A DNA stretch of 64,000 nucleotides, from positions 620,001 to 684,000 of the forward strand of contig NZ_AP014647.1 in assembly GCF_023167545.1 (NCBI RefSeq), written 5' to 3'. Shown here in pieces: positions 1 to 10,500 of the stretch. Below the pieces are notes generated by a model, which was given only the letters and a program-made list of their open reading frames with translations, was not told the DNA's origin and searched no databases. Each line of letters starts with the position of its first letter. Positions within the stretch are counted from its first letter, which is position 1. This DNA comes from Streptococcus constellatus subsp. constellatus. Lineage in GTDB: Bacteria > Bacillota > Bacilli > Lactobacillales > Streptococcaceae. The translations under genes were made by a program, and so were the position numbers.

Positions 1-494
1 TCAACAATCTTCTAACAGGGCTACTTTTTGTCAGCTTGGTAATAGCTGCATTGCTCTTTTTCTTAGATACAAAATTGGGTCAAGCTTATATTGCTACAGG
101 AGATAATCCTGATATGGCGAGGAGTTTTGGTATTCACACAGGGCGAATGGAGCTGATGGGGTTGGTGCTATCTAATGGTGTTATTGCTCTAGCTGGAGCC
201 CTCATTGCTCAGCAGGAAGGTTATGCGGATGTCTCGCGCGGTATTGGAGTGATTGTTGTCGGACTTGCTAGCCTCATCATCGGCGAGGTGCTCTTTACTA
301 GTCTGACATTAGCAGAACGTTTACTAACGATTGTTGTCGGAGCTATTTTCTATCAATTTCTGATTTGGGGTGTGATTGCACTTGGTTTTAATACCAGTTA
401 TCTCCGTCTGTATAGTGCGGTTATCTTGGCGGTTTGCCTCATGATTCCGACTTTTAAAAATAAATTCTTTAAAGGAGTCAAGTTAAGCAAATGA
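1..494 (+). CDS. ABC transporter permease, 5' end outside window
   Basis: This is the C-terminal part of a membrane permease; the open frame runs in from base 3, so the start lies before the window. It is almost entirely hydrophobic, with about four membrane segments, and has the Gly/Ala-rich style of the branched-chain-amino-acid-type permease family (BPD_transp_2). A charged tail rich in Lys ends the protein. It overlaps the following ATPase gene by 4 bases (ATGA), so the two are translated together and form one importer. By family, such permeases pair with a lipoprotein binding protein of the TrpX/DUF534 type, whose gene would lie upstream. The substrate (tryptophan or another small solute) cannot be read from this part. 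Confidence 0.85.
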   Translation, partial: NNLLTGLLFVSLVIAALLFFLDTKLGQAYIATGDNPDMARSFGIHTGRMELMGLVLSNGVIALAGALIAQQEGYADVSRGIGVIVVGLASLIIGEVLFTSLTLAERLLTIVVGAIFYQFLIWGVIALGFNTSYLRLYSAVILAVCLMIPTFKNKFFKGVKLSK

Positions 495-1246
495 CAGCAA
501 TTGTAGAATTAAAAAATGCGACGAAAGTTGTGAATAATGGCTTTGATGAAAAAACGATTCTTGACAATGTTTCCTTGACCATTCATAAGCATGACTTCAT
601 TACCATTTTAGGTGGAAATGGGGCGGGAAAATCTACTCTGTTCAACGTCATCTCAGGAACATTGCCATTGACGAGTGGCAGCATTTATATTCTAGGTGAA
701 AATGTGACGAGTTATTCGCCAGAGAAACGTGCTAAGTATCTGTCACGTGTCTTTCAAGATCCAAAAATGGGAACAGCTCCTCGTATGACAGTGGCAGAGA
801 ATCTGTTAATTGCAAAATTTCGTGGTGAAAAACGTCGTTTGGTCCCACGTCGTCTGAAGCGTTATCGCAAAGAATTTCAAGAAATAATAGAGAAAATCGG
901 CAATGGTTTAGAAAAGCATTTGGATACGCCAATTGAATTTCTTTCTGGTGGTCAGAGACAGGCTTTGAGTTTGCTGATGGCGACTCTCAAGCGCCCAGAA
1001 CTGCTTCTTCTAGATGAACATACAGCAGCGCTGGATCCGAAAACTAGTGTTGCTCTTATGGAGTTGACTGATGATTTTGTCCAAAGAGACCAACTGACGG
1101 CTCTTATGATTACTCATCACATGGAGGATGCTCTCAAATATGGCAATCGTCTCATTGTCATGAAAGAAGGACAGATCATCCAAGACCTCAAACAGGAAGA
1201 AAAAGCCAAAATGACCATAGCGGATTATTATGGTTTGTTTGAATAA
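491..1246 (+). CDS. ABC transporter ATP-binding protein
   Basis: Cytoplasmic ATPase of 251 residues that should energise the permease encoded just upstream. Walker A is GGNGAGKST at about 41-49, the signature is LSGGQRQ near 153, and Walker B is LLLLDEHTAALD. The His after the catalytic Glu, where most importers have Pro, is typical of ATPases that accompany TrpX-like binding proteins. The start is fixed by the ATGA overlap with the permease stop. A strong hairpin follows the stop immediately, so this is the last gene of its operon. The role as an importer ATPase is firm; the substrate is unknown. Confidence 0.9.
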   Translation: MTAIVELKNATKVVNNGFDEKTILDNVSLTIHKHDFITILGGNGAGKSTLFNVISGTLPLTSGSIYILGENVTSYSPEKRAKYLSRVFQDPKMGTAPRMTVAENLLIAKFRGEKRRLVPRRLKRYRKEFQEIIEKIGNGLEKHLDTPIEFLSGGQRQALSLLMATLKRPELLLLDEHTAALDPKTSVALMELTDDFVQRDQLTALMITHHMEDALKYGNRLIVMKEGQIIQDLKQEEKAKMTIADYYGLFE

Positions 1247-1280
1247 AAAATTCCAATCTCATTTGAGGTTGGAATTTCTT
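1246..1280. terminator. Bidirectional terminator
   Basis: Inverted repeat with arms AAATTCCAATCTCA and TGAGGTTGGAATTT (one G·T pair) followed by a T run on the plus strand; an A run precedes it, so it can also work leftwards. It separates the importer operon from the convergent gene on the minus strand, whose last codons lie inside the hairpin. Confidence 0.85.
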
Positions 1281-1585
1281 TTTTGTGCTTCTCTGATAGT
1301 ATTAGGAACCAGACGAATCCGCTTAATATCTGAAATACGAATAATGGTAGACATGCTTTTCTGGAAATTTTTTATAATGAGCTGCTGGCGTTCTTTGTCA
1401 TATTTGACAATATCACCCGTAAAACTTTTATCTAAAAAAATGACATGTACGCCTGATTTCTTTTGCAAAGCGGTTTCAATCATCTGCAAAATATTGGCGT
1501 TGTCCTCCTCTATTTCTTGCGTATTCTTTTTGTAATTGATAAATTCACTTGCGCGTTCTAAAATCATTTCGAGAAATTTTTTCAT
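1259..1585 (-). CDS. Conserved-looking hypothetical protein, 108 aa
   Basis: I do not recognise this protein. It starts with an amphipathic helix (MKKFLEMILERASEF), continues with an acidic, helical stretch, then a short β-rich part containing VHVIFLDKSFTGDIVKYD, and ends basic. There is no signal peptide or membrane segment, so it should be cytoplasmic. An upstream in-frame ATG at 1600 exists, but GGAG lies inside that codon region at the right distance from the ATG at 1585, so the shorter start is preferred. A minus-strand promoter TTTACT-N17-TATAAT (about 1616-1644) precedes it. Its last codons form one arm of the terminator shared with the importer operon. The gene is divergent from the ssDNA-binding protein gene. 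Confidence 0.7.
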   Translation of the reverse strand: MKKFLEMILERASEFINYKKNTQEIEEDNANILQMIETALQKKSGVHVIFLDKSFTGDIVKYDKERQQLIIKNFQKSMSTIIRISDIKRIRLVPNTIREAQKRNSNLK

Positions 1586-1649
1586 AGCTAAATTCTCCAT
1601 AACTTGTTACAATATATTATATAATAAACTTGCTAAAAAGTAAATTTTT

Positions 1650-1657
1650 TACGAATA
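1650..1657 (+). promoter_or_regulatory. ComX (SigX) cin-box upstream of ydbC
   Basis: TACGAATA, the exact core of the streptococcal competence sigma factor promoter, preceded by a T run at 1645-1650 as is usual for these sites. It lies 28 bases before the ATG at 1686. The only sigma-A-like alternative, TTGCTA at 1630 with GAATAA 17 bases later, is poor. Confidence 0.6.
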
Positions 1658-1685
1658 AATCAAGAAAGAGGAAAAAGGAGAAAAA

Positions 1686-1898
1686 ATGTCAGAGTTTAAA
1701 TTTGAGATAGAAGAAAAATTATTGGTTTTGTCAGAAAATGAAAAAGGCTGGACAAAAGAGCTGAACCGAGTGAGTTTCAATGGTGCGCCAGCAAAATACG
1801 ATATCCGTAGCTGGAGTCCTGACCATACAAAAATGGGGAAAGGGATTACGCTTTCCAATGAAGAATTTCAAGTATTGGTAGAGGCTTTTAAGGCTTAG
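1686..1898 (+). CDS. ydbC: YdbC/PC4-family ssDNA-binding protein
   Basis: Small cytoplasmic protein of 70 residues, the usual length for the YdbC family, bacterial relatives of the PC4 transcriptional coactivator that bind single-stranded DNA as dimers. Family features visible are an N-terminal β-region (FKFEIEEKLLVLSE), the stretch WTKELNRVSFNGAPAKYDIR, the WSPDHTKMGKGITL segment, and a C-terminal helix (NEEFQVLVEAF). The start has a good ribosome site (AAGGAG, 5-6 bases away). A competence-type TACGAATA box precedes it, which suggests a link to DNA uptake or recombination. The family assignment is firm; the competence role is inferred. Confidence 0.85.
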   Translation: MSEFKFEIEEKLLVLSENEKGWTKELNRVSFNGAPAKYDIRSWSPDHTKMGKGITLSNEEFQVLVEAFKA

Positions 1899-1921
1899 TA
1901 AAGCGTAAATAGAATAAAGGC

Positions 1922-1976
1922 AAGAGAGTGAGAGACAGACGATCTATAAATGTAACTGTTGATGACTCTCTTTTTT
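1922..1976 (+). terminator. Possible terminator after ydbC
   Basis: Arms AAGAGAGT and ACTCTCTT pair over eight bases and lead into TTTTTTG, but the loop is about 35 bases long, so efficiency is uncertain. Confidence 0.5.
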
Positions 1977-2008
1977 GTTGTAAAAAATAAGGAATTTTAC
2001 ACAAAAAC

Positions 2009-2037
2009 TTGAAAATCCGCTTTCAAAAGATTATACT
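2009..2037 (+). promoter_or_regulatory. Promoter of the ABC-2 exporter with palindromes
   Basis: TTGAAA at 2009-2014, 17 bases, TATACT at 2032-2037. The -35 element is one arm of an inverted repeat TTGAAA-N6-TTTCAA (2009-2026). Downstream, 2057-2068 is a perfect 12-base palindrome, TATATGCATATA. Both could bind a repressor. Confidence 0.6.
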
Positions 2038-2096
2038 ATTAAATATAGAAAATCTATATATGCATATAGTAAACTTAGAATTTTAGGAGGTTTAGG

Positions 2097-2990
2097 ATGC
2101 TTGAAATTCAAAATTTAGAAAAAAGTTTTGGGCAAAAACAAGTTCTGTTTGGTGTCGATTTTAGAGCTGAATCAGGACAAATCCTTGGTCTGATTGGAAA
2201 AAACGGTGCTGGGAAAACAACGATTTTTCATAGCATTCTGCGTTTTTTAGAATATAGCGGTAGGATTTCTTTTGAGGGCAAAGCTATTTCTCAAGACACT
2301 TATCGGGAAATTGGCTATTTACCAGAAGAACGAAGTTTGATGCCTAAGTTGACTGTCTATGAGCAGGTGCGTTATTTGGCGAATTTAAAAGGTGTATCAA
2401 GTGCAGTTGTGAGAGAAAAATTGCCTCAGTGGATGGAACGATTGCAAGTTAAAGGAAAATTGACTGATAAAATCAAGAGCTTGTCAAAAGGAAATCAGCA
2501 GAAAGTGCAGCTGATTATTACACTTTTACATGAGCCAAATTTGATTATCTTAGACGAGCCTTTCAGCGGTCTTGACCCAGTTAATACGGAGATTTTAAAG
2601 CAAGTTATTATTGAAGAAAAAGAGCGCGGAGCGACCATTATCTTTTCTGATCATGTCATGACAAATGTGGAAGAATTATGTGATAAGATCATCATGCTTC
2701 GTGATGGTAAAGTCATTTTGGATGGTAGTGTACAAGAAGTTCGTAATCGCTATGGGAAAACACGACTCTTTGTATCTAGTGCGCTTTCTCAAGCTGAATT
2801 AGAGGCGCTTCCTCACGTAAGCAGAGCCAGTCTGACCAATCAAGGAACATGGCGATTGATATTAGATGACGAAACAGCTGGGAAGGACTTGTTTGACTTG
2901 CTGACTAAAGGACAATATATTGCAACTTTTGACCAACAAGCTCCAACAATTGATGAAATCTTTAAATTAGAATCAGGGGTGGAAGTATGA
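2097..2990 (+). CDS. ABC-2 type transporter ATP-binding protein (NatA-like)
   Basis: ATPase of 297 residues for the exporter completed by the next gene. Walker A is GKNGAGKTT near 37-45, the signature region reads LSKGNQQKVQL near 138, and Walker B is LIILDEPFSGLDP. The SKGN form of the signature is common in NatA/EcsA-like ATPases. After the ATPase core there is a roughly 90-residue C-terminal extension typical of this subfamily. AGGAGG stands 7 bases before the ATG. The gene overlaps the permease start by 4 bases. The cargo is unknown; family members export sodium, peptides or antibiotics. Confidence 0.9.
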   Translation: MLEIQNLEKSFGQKQVLFGVDFRAESGQILGLIGKNGAGKTTIFHSILRFLEYSGRISFEGKAISQDTYREIGYLPEERSLMPKLTVYEQVRYLANLKGVSSAVVREKLPQWMERLQVKGKLTDKIKSLSKGNQQKVQLIITLLHEPNLIILDEPFSGLDPVNTEILKQVIIEEKERGATIIFSDHVMTNVEELCDKIIMLRDGKVILDGSVQEVRNRYGKTRLFVSSALSQAELEALPHVSRASLTNQGTWRLILDDETAGKDLFDLLTKGQYIATFDQQAPTIDEIFKLESGVEV

Positions 2991-4201
2991 AACAGACGTT
3001 AATTGTGATCAAAGAGACTTATCTTCGTCATGTCAAGTCATGGAGTTTTGTCTTCATGGTTCTTTCTCCTTTCATCTTTATTGGTCTTAGTTTTGGAGTT
3101 GGGTATCTTTCTTCCATGTCAAGTAGCAATTCTAGCCGTATTGCAGTTGTAACAGACGATGCACAAATCAAGGAAGTTTTAAAAGATATCAAGAATCTGG
3201 ACTTCGATTATAAAGATGAAGCAGCAGCCAAGAAAGCTATAAAAGACGGTGATGTCGGGGGGTATTTGCTGCTATCAGAAGCAAGCGGTCAAATTAAAGC
3301 AACCTATGTCGCTGATACAGGGATGAATGGCACTACAAAGGCAGCAATTTCACAGAAATTACTACAGTTACAGCAGGTTGCAAATATCAGCCAAGCTAAT
3401 TTATCAGCAAACCAAGTTAAACTGATTTCAAGGGGGATTGATTTTAAGGAAAAAATTGACGAAAAGAAAGAGGCTAAGAAAACGATTCAAACAGTTGTTG
3501 CAACAGCAATTGGTTTGATATTGTACATGATTCTCATTGTTTATACAAGCTCAACTGCGCAGGAAATTGCAAGCGAAAAAGGAACAAAGATTATGGAGGT
3601 TATTTTCTCCAGTATCAAGGCATCTGAATATTTTTATGGTCGAATGGCTGGAATTTTTGCAGTGATTTTGACACATGTAGGAATTTACGTGATAGGAGCA
3701 GTGCTCTTACTAATATTTTCTGACAAGGTTTCTTTTGTAAAAGAATTTTTGCAAGCTAATCCAAATTTGATGAAGCATCTAGGTGAAGCCATTTCTTTTA
3801 ATACCATTGCTTTCATTACTTTAAGTGTCTTTTTGTTCGTTGTCCTATCTGCCTTTTTAGGCTCGATGGTAACGAGAATTGAAGATGTTGGGAAAGCCGT
3901 TCAGCCTGTTGTGATGCTAGTTGTACTAGGATTCTTAGGTGTAACAGCTCTTGGAAATGCAGGTGATACGATTTTACTTAAAGTTGGCTCGTATATTCCA
4001 TTTATTTCAACCTTTTTTATGCCTTTCCGTGCTATCAATGGTTATGCAACTAGTTTGGAAGCGTGGATTTCCTTTGTGATTGCGTTCTTATTTACCACTG
4101 GAATGACGGTTTATATTGGTCGAATTTATTCCAGCTTGATTTTGCAAACAGATGATATTGGTATTTGGAAGAGTTTCAAAAAAGCTTTAGCTTATCGTTA
4201 A
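2987..4201 (+). CDS. ABC-2 type transporter permease (NatB-like)
   Basis: Membrane protein of 404 residues with the layout of the NatB/ABC2_membrane_3 group: one membrane segment at about 18-42, a large extracytoplasmic domain (about 45-165, with a Lys-rich helical stretch before the second segment), then five further membrane segments from about 170 to the end. The motif SEKGTKIMEVIFSSI after the second segment is typical of the family's coupling region. It starts inside the stop of the ATPase gene (ATGA) and is followed by a terminator, so the two genes form a complete two-gene operon. No regulator gene of the GntR type lies next to it, although palindromes in its promoter suggest control. 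Confidence 0.9.
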   Translation: MKQTLIVIKETYLRHVKSWSFVFMVLSPFIFIGLSFGVGYLSSMSSSNSSRIAVVTDDAQIKEVLKDIKNLDFDYKDEAAAKKAIKDGDVGGYLLLSEASGQIKATYVADTGMNGTTKAAISQKLLQLQQVANISQANLSANQVKLISRGIDFKEKIDEKKEAKKTIQTVVATAIGLILYMILIVYTSSTAQEIASEKGTKIMEVIFSSIKASEYFYGRMAGIFAVILTHVGIYVIGAVLLLIFSDKVSFVKEFLQANPNLMKHLGEAISFNTIAFITLSVFLFVVLSAFLGSMVTRIEDVGKAVQPVVMLVVLGFLGVTALGNAGDTILLKVGSYIPFISTFFMPFRAINGYATSLEAWISFVIAFLFTTGMTVYIGRIYSSLILQTDDIGIWKSFKKALAYR

Positions 4202-4209
4202 AAATAGTT

Positions 4210-4239
4210 CTCCACAAGTATTCTTGTGGGGATTTTTCT
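4210..4239 (+). terminator. Rho-independent terminator
   Basis: Arms CTCCACAAG and CTTGTGGGG with the loop TATT, followed by ATTTTTCTT, directly after the exporter permease stop. Confidence 0.9.
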
Positions 4240-4281
4240 TGAAAAGGCATGCAGTCAATCGCTGTTGAAAAACTTTAAAAA

Positions 4282-4290
4282 TGATATAAT
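4282..4290 (+). promoter_or_regulatory. Extended -10 promoter of rexBA
   Basis: TGATATAAT is an extended -10 element 31 bases before the rexB ATG. No good -35 hexamer is present at the normal distance. Confidence 0.65.
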
Positions 4291-4321
4291 TAAACTATAT
4301 TTTGACAGAAACAGGATGCTC

Positions 4322-7300
4322 ATGAAATTACTTTATACAGATATTCGCAATCCCTTAACGAAGATTTTGGTGAAAGAAGCAGAACGCTTGGCACAGGAAG
4401 GTAAGCGCGTGTTTTATATTGCACCTAATTCTCTTTCATTTGAAAAGGAGAGAGCTGTTTTGGCTCTTTTAGAAAACCATGCTTCCTTTGCTATTACAGT
4501 GACACGTTTTGCGCAGATGGCACGTTATTTTGTCCTCAATGATGTGCAAAAGGGAGAAAACATAGATGATATTGGGCTTAGCATGCTCTTTTATAAAGTG
4601 CTTTCAGAAATGAATGAGCATGATTTGAGGCTGTATGGTGGCATTCGGACGGATGCACAATTTATTCAGCAATTGGTTGAGCTCTATCATGAACTGCAAG
4701 TCGCTCAGATGAGTTATACAGACCTAGACTATTTGGAAGAAGCAGAGAAAAAAGCAGATTTAATCAAGATTTTTCAAGTAGTGATGTATCAGCTTAATCA
4801 GAGTGAATTTACTTCTGATTCAAATATCATGGCCTTTACCCATCATATTATAGCAGGTGATGTGGATGAGGAACTGCAGGATTTAGTCTTGGTTATTGAT
4901 GGGTTTACGCGCTTTTCGGCTGAGGAAGCTTATTTGATCGAGCTTTTGCATAATAAGGGTGTGGAAATTATCATCGGTGCTTATGCAAGTGAAAAAGCGT
5001 ATCGTGCAAGTTTTCGAGAGGGCAATCTTTATCAGGCGAGTGTTGATTTCTTGCGACAGTTAGCAGGTAAATTTGAAGTGAAACCTGAATATATACCAGC
5101 AAGCCAGCCAGATGATGCTTTTGGAAAGATTTCAAAACTGTTAGAAAGTCGGTATGATTTCTCAGATGTTGACCTAAAGTTAACGGAGCAGGATCGATCG
5201 CATGTGCAGATTTGGTCAACAGTCAATCAAAAAGAAGAATTAGAATATGTGGCAAAAAGCATTCGTCAGTTAGTTCATGATGGAGTTCGTTATAAGGATA
5301 TTCGCGTTCTTTTGGGAGATGTGGAAACGTATCATTTACAGTTAAAGACGATTTTTGATCAGTATCAAATCCCTTTTTATCTGGGACGAAGTGAGGCTAT
5401 GGCCCATCACCCTTTGGTGCAATTTATTGAAGCTTTAGTGCGCCTAAAACACTACAATTTTCGAACGGAAGATTTGCTCAATCTCTTAAAAACAGGTCTT
5501 TATGGTCATTTAAAGCAAGAAGAACTAGACTTGTTTGAGCAATATATCCGTTTTGCAGACGTGAGAGGAATGAGTAAGTTTTCTAAAGAATTTACTCATA
5601 ATCAACAACGAAAATTTAATCTAGTTCATATCAATCAATTAAGAAAAAATATAGTCACTCCTCTCTTGGAATTTTTTAAATCTCGCAGTCAAACAGCGAC
5701 AGGCCTGCTTCAAAAATTTCATCAATTTTTAACAACAATTTCTTTTTCTCAGAATTTTGCTGGTTTAGTAGATTTTACGAATCCGCAAGATCAAGAACGG
5801 CAAGAAGAAGTTTGGAAAGCTTTTTGCCATGTTTTGGAACAATTTGCCAATGTCTTTTCAGCTAGCAAAGTCAATCTAGATGATTTTCTGACTCTGGTGC
5901 AGTCAGGAATGCTGTTATCTAATTATCGAACGATTCCAGCAACAGTAGACGTTGTGACCGTTCAGTCTTATGACTTGATTGAGCCGTTGTCAAGTCCTTT
6001 TGTTTACGCGATTGGTTTGACCCAAGACTATTTTCCCAAAATTGCACAAAATAAGACTCTTTTGTCAGATGAAGACCGTTTGTTGCTAAACGAAGTGACA
6101 GATGAGCATTCGGAATTGCTGATTGCTGCTCAGGAAAATCTCAAGAAAAATCGTTTTGTCGCCTTGTCACTTCTAAATGCTGCAACGGATAGATTGGTAC
6201 TTTCCACTCCTCAGATTGTCAATGAAATAGAGAATGACATTTCTCCATATCTGTTGGAACTGCGTGAGCAACCAATTGCTTTGCCAATTGAGGTGAAGCA
6301 TCCGCAGGCAACAAGTGATGATATTGGTACTTATCGTGCTTTATTGGCGAGGGTTATTGAGTTGAATCAAGGAGATATTGATAAAGAGCATTCTTTGACT
6401 GAGAAAGAACAGACTTTTTGGTCAGTAGCTGTACGAGTTTTGCGCAAAAAATTGGAAAGTGAAGGCATTTCGATTCCGAATGTCACGTCAAGTCTTGAGA
6501 CAGAAACCTTGTCAGAGCAGACTTTGCAAATCCTTTATCCGCCTCATCAAGTATTTCTATTGTCGACTTCAGCTTTGACAGAATTTTATCGTAATCAGTA
6601 TGCTTATTTTTTGAAGTATATTTTGGCTCTGCAAGAAGAAATGACAATTTACCCAGATGCGCGCAGTCATGGAAATTTTCTGCACCGTGTGTTTGAAAAA
6701 GTCGTGCACGATCAATCGAACGAGCAATTCGACATCCGTCTAGAAAAAGCCATTCAGGAAGTAAGCTGTGAACCGGAGTTTGAAGCTCTTTATACCGAAA
6801 GTGCCAAAGCATTGTTTGCTCATGAAGTTTTGCTTGACGCAGCGCGTGCGACAGGGCGTGTTCTAGAAAGAAATGATTTAGTAGAAACTATTCAGGAAGA
6901 GGCTGTTTTTGGGCAAGAGAGTGCAGAATTTTTAACCTTATCAGACGGACGCAACCTTCAAATTCGAGGAAAAGTTGACCGTATTGACCGATTGAGAAGT
7001 AATGACAGTCTGGGAATTGTGGATTATAAATCAAGTGACACAGATTTTGATTTTCAAAAATTTTTCAATGGTTTGAATTCTCAATTACCTACGTATCTAA
7101 TGGCATTGAAACAAGAAAAGTGGACGAGTGATGAAGCACAGGTTTTTGGCGCCATGTATTTGCAGATGACCAATCCACTCGTACCTTTAGCGAAGACCAA
7201 GTCGCAGAGTGATGCAGTCAAAGAGGTGATGAAAACGTTAGAATACAAGGGGCTATTTCTATCGGAGCAAGCTTATCAGCTCAATGATTTGTATAATAAA

Positions 7301-7597
7301 AAGAAAGTCAATTTATTAAGTCAAGAAGAGCTAGAAACTTTGTTAGCTTATAATGCACTCTTGTACCGTCGTGCTGCCGAGCAGATATTGACAGGGCATT
7401 TTAAGATTAATCCTTATACAGAAAATGGCAAAAGTATTGCACCTTTTGTGGAACAATATAAGTCCATTACAGGTTTTGAAGCCAATCTTCATCTTTCTAG
7501 TGCCCGACATTTAGTGAAATTAGAAGGTAAGAACTCAACGGGTGAGAAGAAGCGTCAAGCATGGATAGAAAAGATGAAGGAGGAGTTAGAAAAATGA
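4322..7597 (+). CDS. rexB: ATP-dependent nuclease subunit RexB (AddB homologue)
   Basis: Subunit of the RexAB helicase-nuclease, the Gram-positive counterpart of RecBCD, which resects double-strand breaks and loads RecA. The product has 1091 residues. The N-terminal half is an inactivated helicase-like domain, and the C-terminal RecB-type nuclease domain carries the metal/catalytic motif GIVDYKSS with D901 and K903. I see no Cys cluster of the kind that binds 4Fe-4S in Bacillus AddB. An open frame extends upstream to 4226, but that runs through a terminator and promoter, so the ATG at 4322 ([10 protein letters not shown]) is chosen. It overlaps rexA by 4 bases. Confidence 0.95.
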   Translation: MKLLYTDIRNPLTKILVKEAERLAQEGKRVFYIAPNSLSFEKERAVLALLENHASFAITVTRFAQMARYFVLNDVQKGENIDDIGLSMLFYKVLSEMNEHDLRLYGGIRTDAQFIQQLVELYHELQVAQMSYTDLDYLEEAEKKADLIKIFQVVMYQLNQSEFTSDSNIMAFTHHIIAGDVDEELQDLVLVIDGFTRFSAEEAYLIELLHNKGVEIIIGAYASEKAYRASFREGNLYQASVDFLRQLAGKFEVKPEYIPASQPDDAFGKISKLLESRYDFSDVDLKLTEQDRSHVQIWSTVNQKEELEYVAKSIRQLVHDGVRYKDIRVLLGDVETYHLQLKTIFDQYQIPFYLGRSEAMAHHPLVQFIEALVRLKHYNFRTEDLLNLLKTGLYGHLKQEELDLFEQYIRFADVRGMSKFSKEFTHNQQRKFNLVHINQLRKNIVTPLLEFFKSRSQTATGLLQKFHQFLTTISFSQNFAGLVDFTNPQDQERQEEVWKAFCHVLEQFANVFSASKVNLDDFLTLVQSGMLLSNYRTIPATVDVVTVQSYDLIEPLSSPFVYAIGLTQDYFPKIAQNKTLLSDEDRLLLNEVTDEHSELLIAAQENLKKNRFVALSLLNAATDRLVLSTPQIVNEIENDISPYLLELREQPIALPIEVKHPQATSDDIGTYRALLARVIELNQGDIDKEHSLTEKEQTFWSVAVRVLRKKLESEGISIPNVTSSLETETLSEQTLQILYPPHQVFLLSTSALTEFYRNQYAYFLKYILALQEEMTIYPDARSHGNFLHRVFEKVVHDQSNEQFDIRLEKAIQEVSCEPEFEALYTESAKALFAHEVLLDAARATGRVLERNDLVETIQEEAVFGQESAEFLTLSDGRNLQIRGKVDRIDRLRSNDSLGIVDYKSSDTDFDFQKFFNGLNSQLPTYLMALKQEKWTSDEAQVFGAMYLQMTNPLVPLAKTKSQSDAVKEVMKTLEYKGLFLSEQAYQLNDLYNKKKVNLLSQEELETLLAYNALLYRRAAEQILTGHFKINPYTENGKSIAPFVEQYKSITGFEANLHLSSARHLVKLEGKNSTGEKKRQAWIEKMKEELEK

Positions 7598-10500
7598 GAC
7601 AAATTCCATTTTTGACTCAAGCAGAGATTCGTGCTTTGCAGGATCAGGAAGTTCAGTCTGACAAAGTTCAAAAATGTACACCAGAACAGATTGAAGCCAT
7701 TTACTCTTCCGGACAAAATATTCTGGTTTCTGCTTCTGCGGGATCAGGAAAAACCTTTGTTATGGTGCAGCGGATTATTGACCAAATTATGCGGGGAGTT
7801 CGTATTGAGCAGCTCTTCATTTCAACTTTCACCGTCAAAGCAGCTAGTGAATTAAAAGAGCGCTTGGAGAAAGAGCTGTCCAAGGCTTTGAAAGAAACAA
7901 ATGATGAGGAATTAAAACAACACTTGGCTCAGCAATTAGCCGATATTCCGAATGCAGATATTGGAACCATGGACTCTTTTACCCAAAAAGTCCTGAATAA
8001 ATATGGTTATTTGTTGGAGTTAGCACCAAATTTTCGCATTTTACAAAGTACGAGTGAACAATTATTGCTACAAAACGAAGTTTTTGAGCAAGTTTTTGAA
8101 GACTTCTATCAATCTGATCAGGCTGCTTTGTTTAAAAAATTAGTCAAAAACTTTACAGGTCAGAGAAAAGATTTGCTTGGTTTTCGAGAGCAAGTTTATA
8201 AGATTTATTCTTTTTTGCAGTCTACTAGTAGTCCAATAGAATGGTTGGAAAAAGACTTTTTGAAAGGCTATGAGTTTGCAGATTTCCAAGAAGAAAAAGC
8301 GCAACTTTTAGCACAAACAAAAGAAGCCCTCTTTGATTTAGAAGATTTTTTTAGCTATCATTTGGTTCATGAAGCCAAGGAATTTTCCAAAGCAAAATAT
8401 CTTGAAAATGTGCAGCGTGTGCTTGATGACCTTGCAAGTTTACAAGGGCATTCCTCTGAGGAAGCCTATCTCACAACGCTCAATAACATTGTAGAAATAT
8501 CGCGTGCCAGCAATGGAAAAGCCTTGACGAACAGCGGACGAAAAGAAGAATTAAAAGAAATTATTAACGCCTATAACGAAAAACGCAAAGAAAAAATTCA
8601 AGTTTTACGAGACTTGGCAGATCAATTTTATCGTTTTGAATTTCAATTGACCTACCATGAGGAAGCAAAAGAAATTTTACTTGTTTTGCAACAATTTATG
8701 AAATTGTTTGTTACAAGCTATTTGAATCGCAAAAAAGAAGAAAATGCTTTTGAATTTGCGGACATTAGTCATTTTGCTATTCAGATTTTAGAAGAATGTT
8801 CGGATGTGCGTCAGTTTTATAGGAACAAATACCATGAAGTCATGGTAGATGAGTATCAAGATACCAACCACACGCAAGAGCGGATGCTAGAACTGTTATC
8901 AAATGGGGGTAATCGCTTTATGGTGGGGGATATTAAACAGTCTATTTATCGTTTTCGTCAAGCGGATCCACAGATTTTTAATGAAAAATTCAAATTGTAT
9001 CAAAGCGATAGTCAACAAGGGAAATTGATTGTCTTAAAAGAGAATTTTCGCAGTCATTTGGAAGTCTTGGAAGCCACCAATGATGTTTTTAAGCGCCTCA
9101 TGGATGAAGAAGTGGGAGAAATTGATTACAATGAAACGCATTATCTGGTAGCTGGAAATCCCGATAAGAAAGAACCAAATCCCTTGTATCAGACAGAGTT
9201 TCTCATTTATGACGGAACTCTTGAGACAGATAATGAGGAGAACGACAAAGATGTTTCTTCTGTTTCTGCAGGAGAAGTGGCGCTGGTTATCAAAGAAATT
9301 ATTCGTTTGCATAATGAAGAAAATGTCCAATTTGAGGATATTACTTTACTAACAGCTTCACGCACACGCAACGATATGATTCTAGCTGAGTTCGCTAAAT
9401 ATGGTATTCCAATCGTTTCAGACGGTGGTGAGGACAATTACCTTCAGTCTGTTGAAGTCATGGTGATGTTAGACACCTTGCGTACAATTAATAACCCTCT
9501 CAATGATTATGCTTTAGTGGCGCTTTTAAAATCGCCAATGTTCAACTTTACAGAAGATGAATTGGCACGTTTAGCTTTGCAAAAGAAGGTGACTGAGGCA
9601 AATTATGTTGTCCATCAGGAAAATCTCTATGAGAAGTTGAAGAATGCTCTGAATGGGTACGGTCACTATCCTGAACTTATCACGCCTCCTCTTTTAAAAA
9701 AAATCCAGCAGTTTCAAGAAACACTACAGGCTTGGCGAGAGTATGCAAAAACAAATTCGCTCTATGATTTGCTTTGGAAAATCTATCAAGATCGTTTTTA
9801 TTACGATTATGTGGGAGCTTTACCAAATGGAGCGGGACGTCAAGCTAATCTCTATGCCCTTACTTTGCGCGCAAATGATTACGAAAAAATGAGTTTTAAA
9901 GGCTTGTCACGTTTTATCGGGATGATTGATAAAATATTGGAAACACAGAATGATTTAGCAAGTGTCGTTGTTGCAGCTCCGAAACACGCGGTTCGCCTGA
10001 TGACAGTTCATAAGAGCAAAGGTTTGGAATTTAAATATGTCTTTTTGCTCAATATGGACAAAGTTTTCAATCGTAAAGATAGCAGTTCCGCTTTGATTCT
10101 CAGTCGTCAAAATGGCGTTGGTATCAAGTATGTAGCTGATGTAGCAGTAGATGTTGCTGATAAGTTAGCTCCAAACCATGTTCGTTTGTCTATTAATACT
10201 CTGCCTTATGAGCAAAATGAGCGTGAGATTCATCTAGCCAGTATTTCTGAACAAATGCGTCTACTCTATGTCGCCATGACACGCGCTGAAAGGAAACTGT
10301 ATTTAGTTGGTAAAGGTCATCAGAAAAGTTTGGAGAAAAAAGGCTTTCCTACTCCAGTGAAGGAGCATTTAGCTGCATCTATCAGGCAAAGTATGACAAG
10401 TTTTCAAGATTGGATGTGGGCTTTACATGTAGTATTTGAGAAAGATAATCTAGCTTTTTCAACGCGATTTGTGACAGATAATGACTTGACAAGTGAAAAA

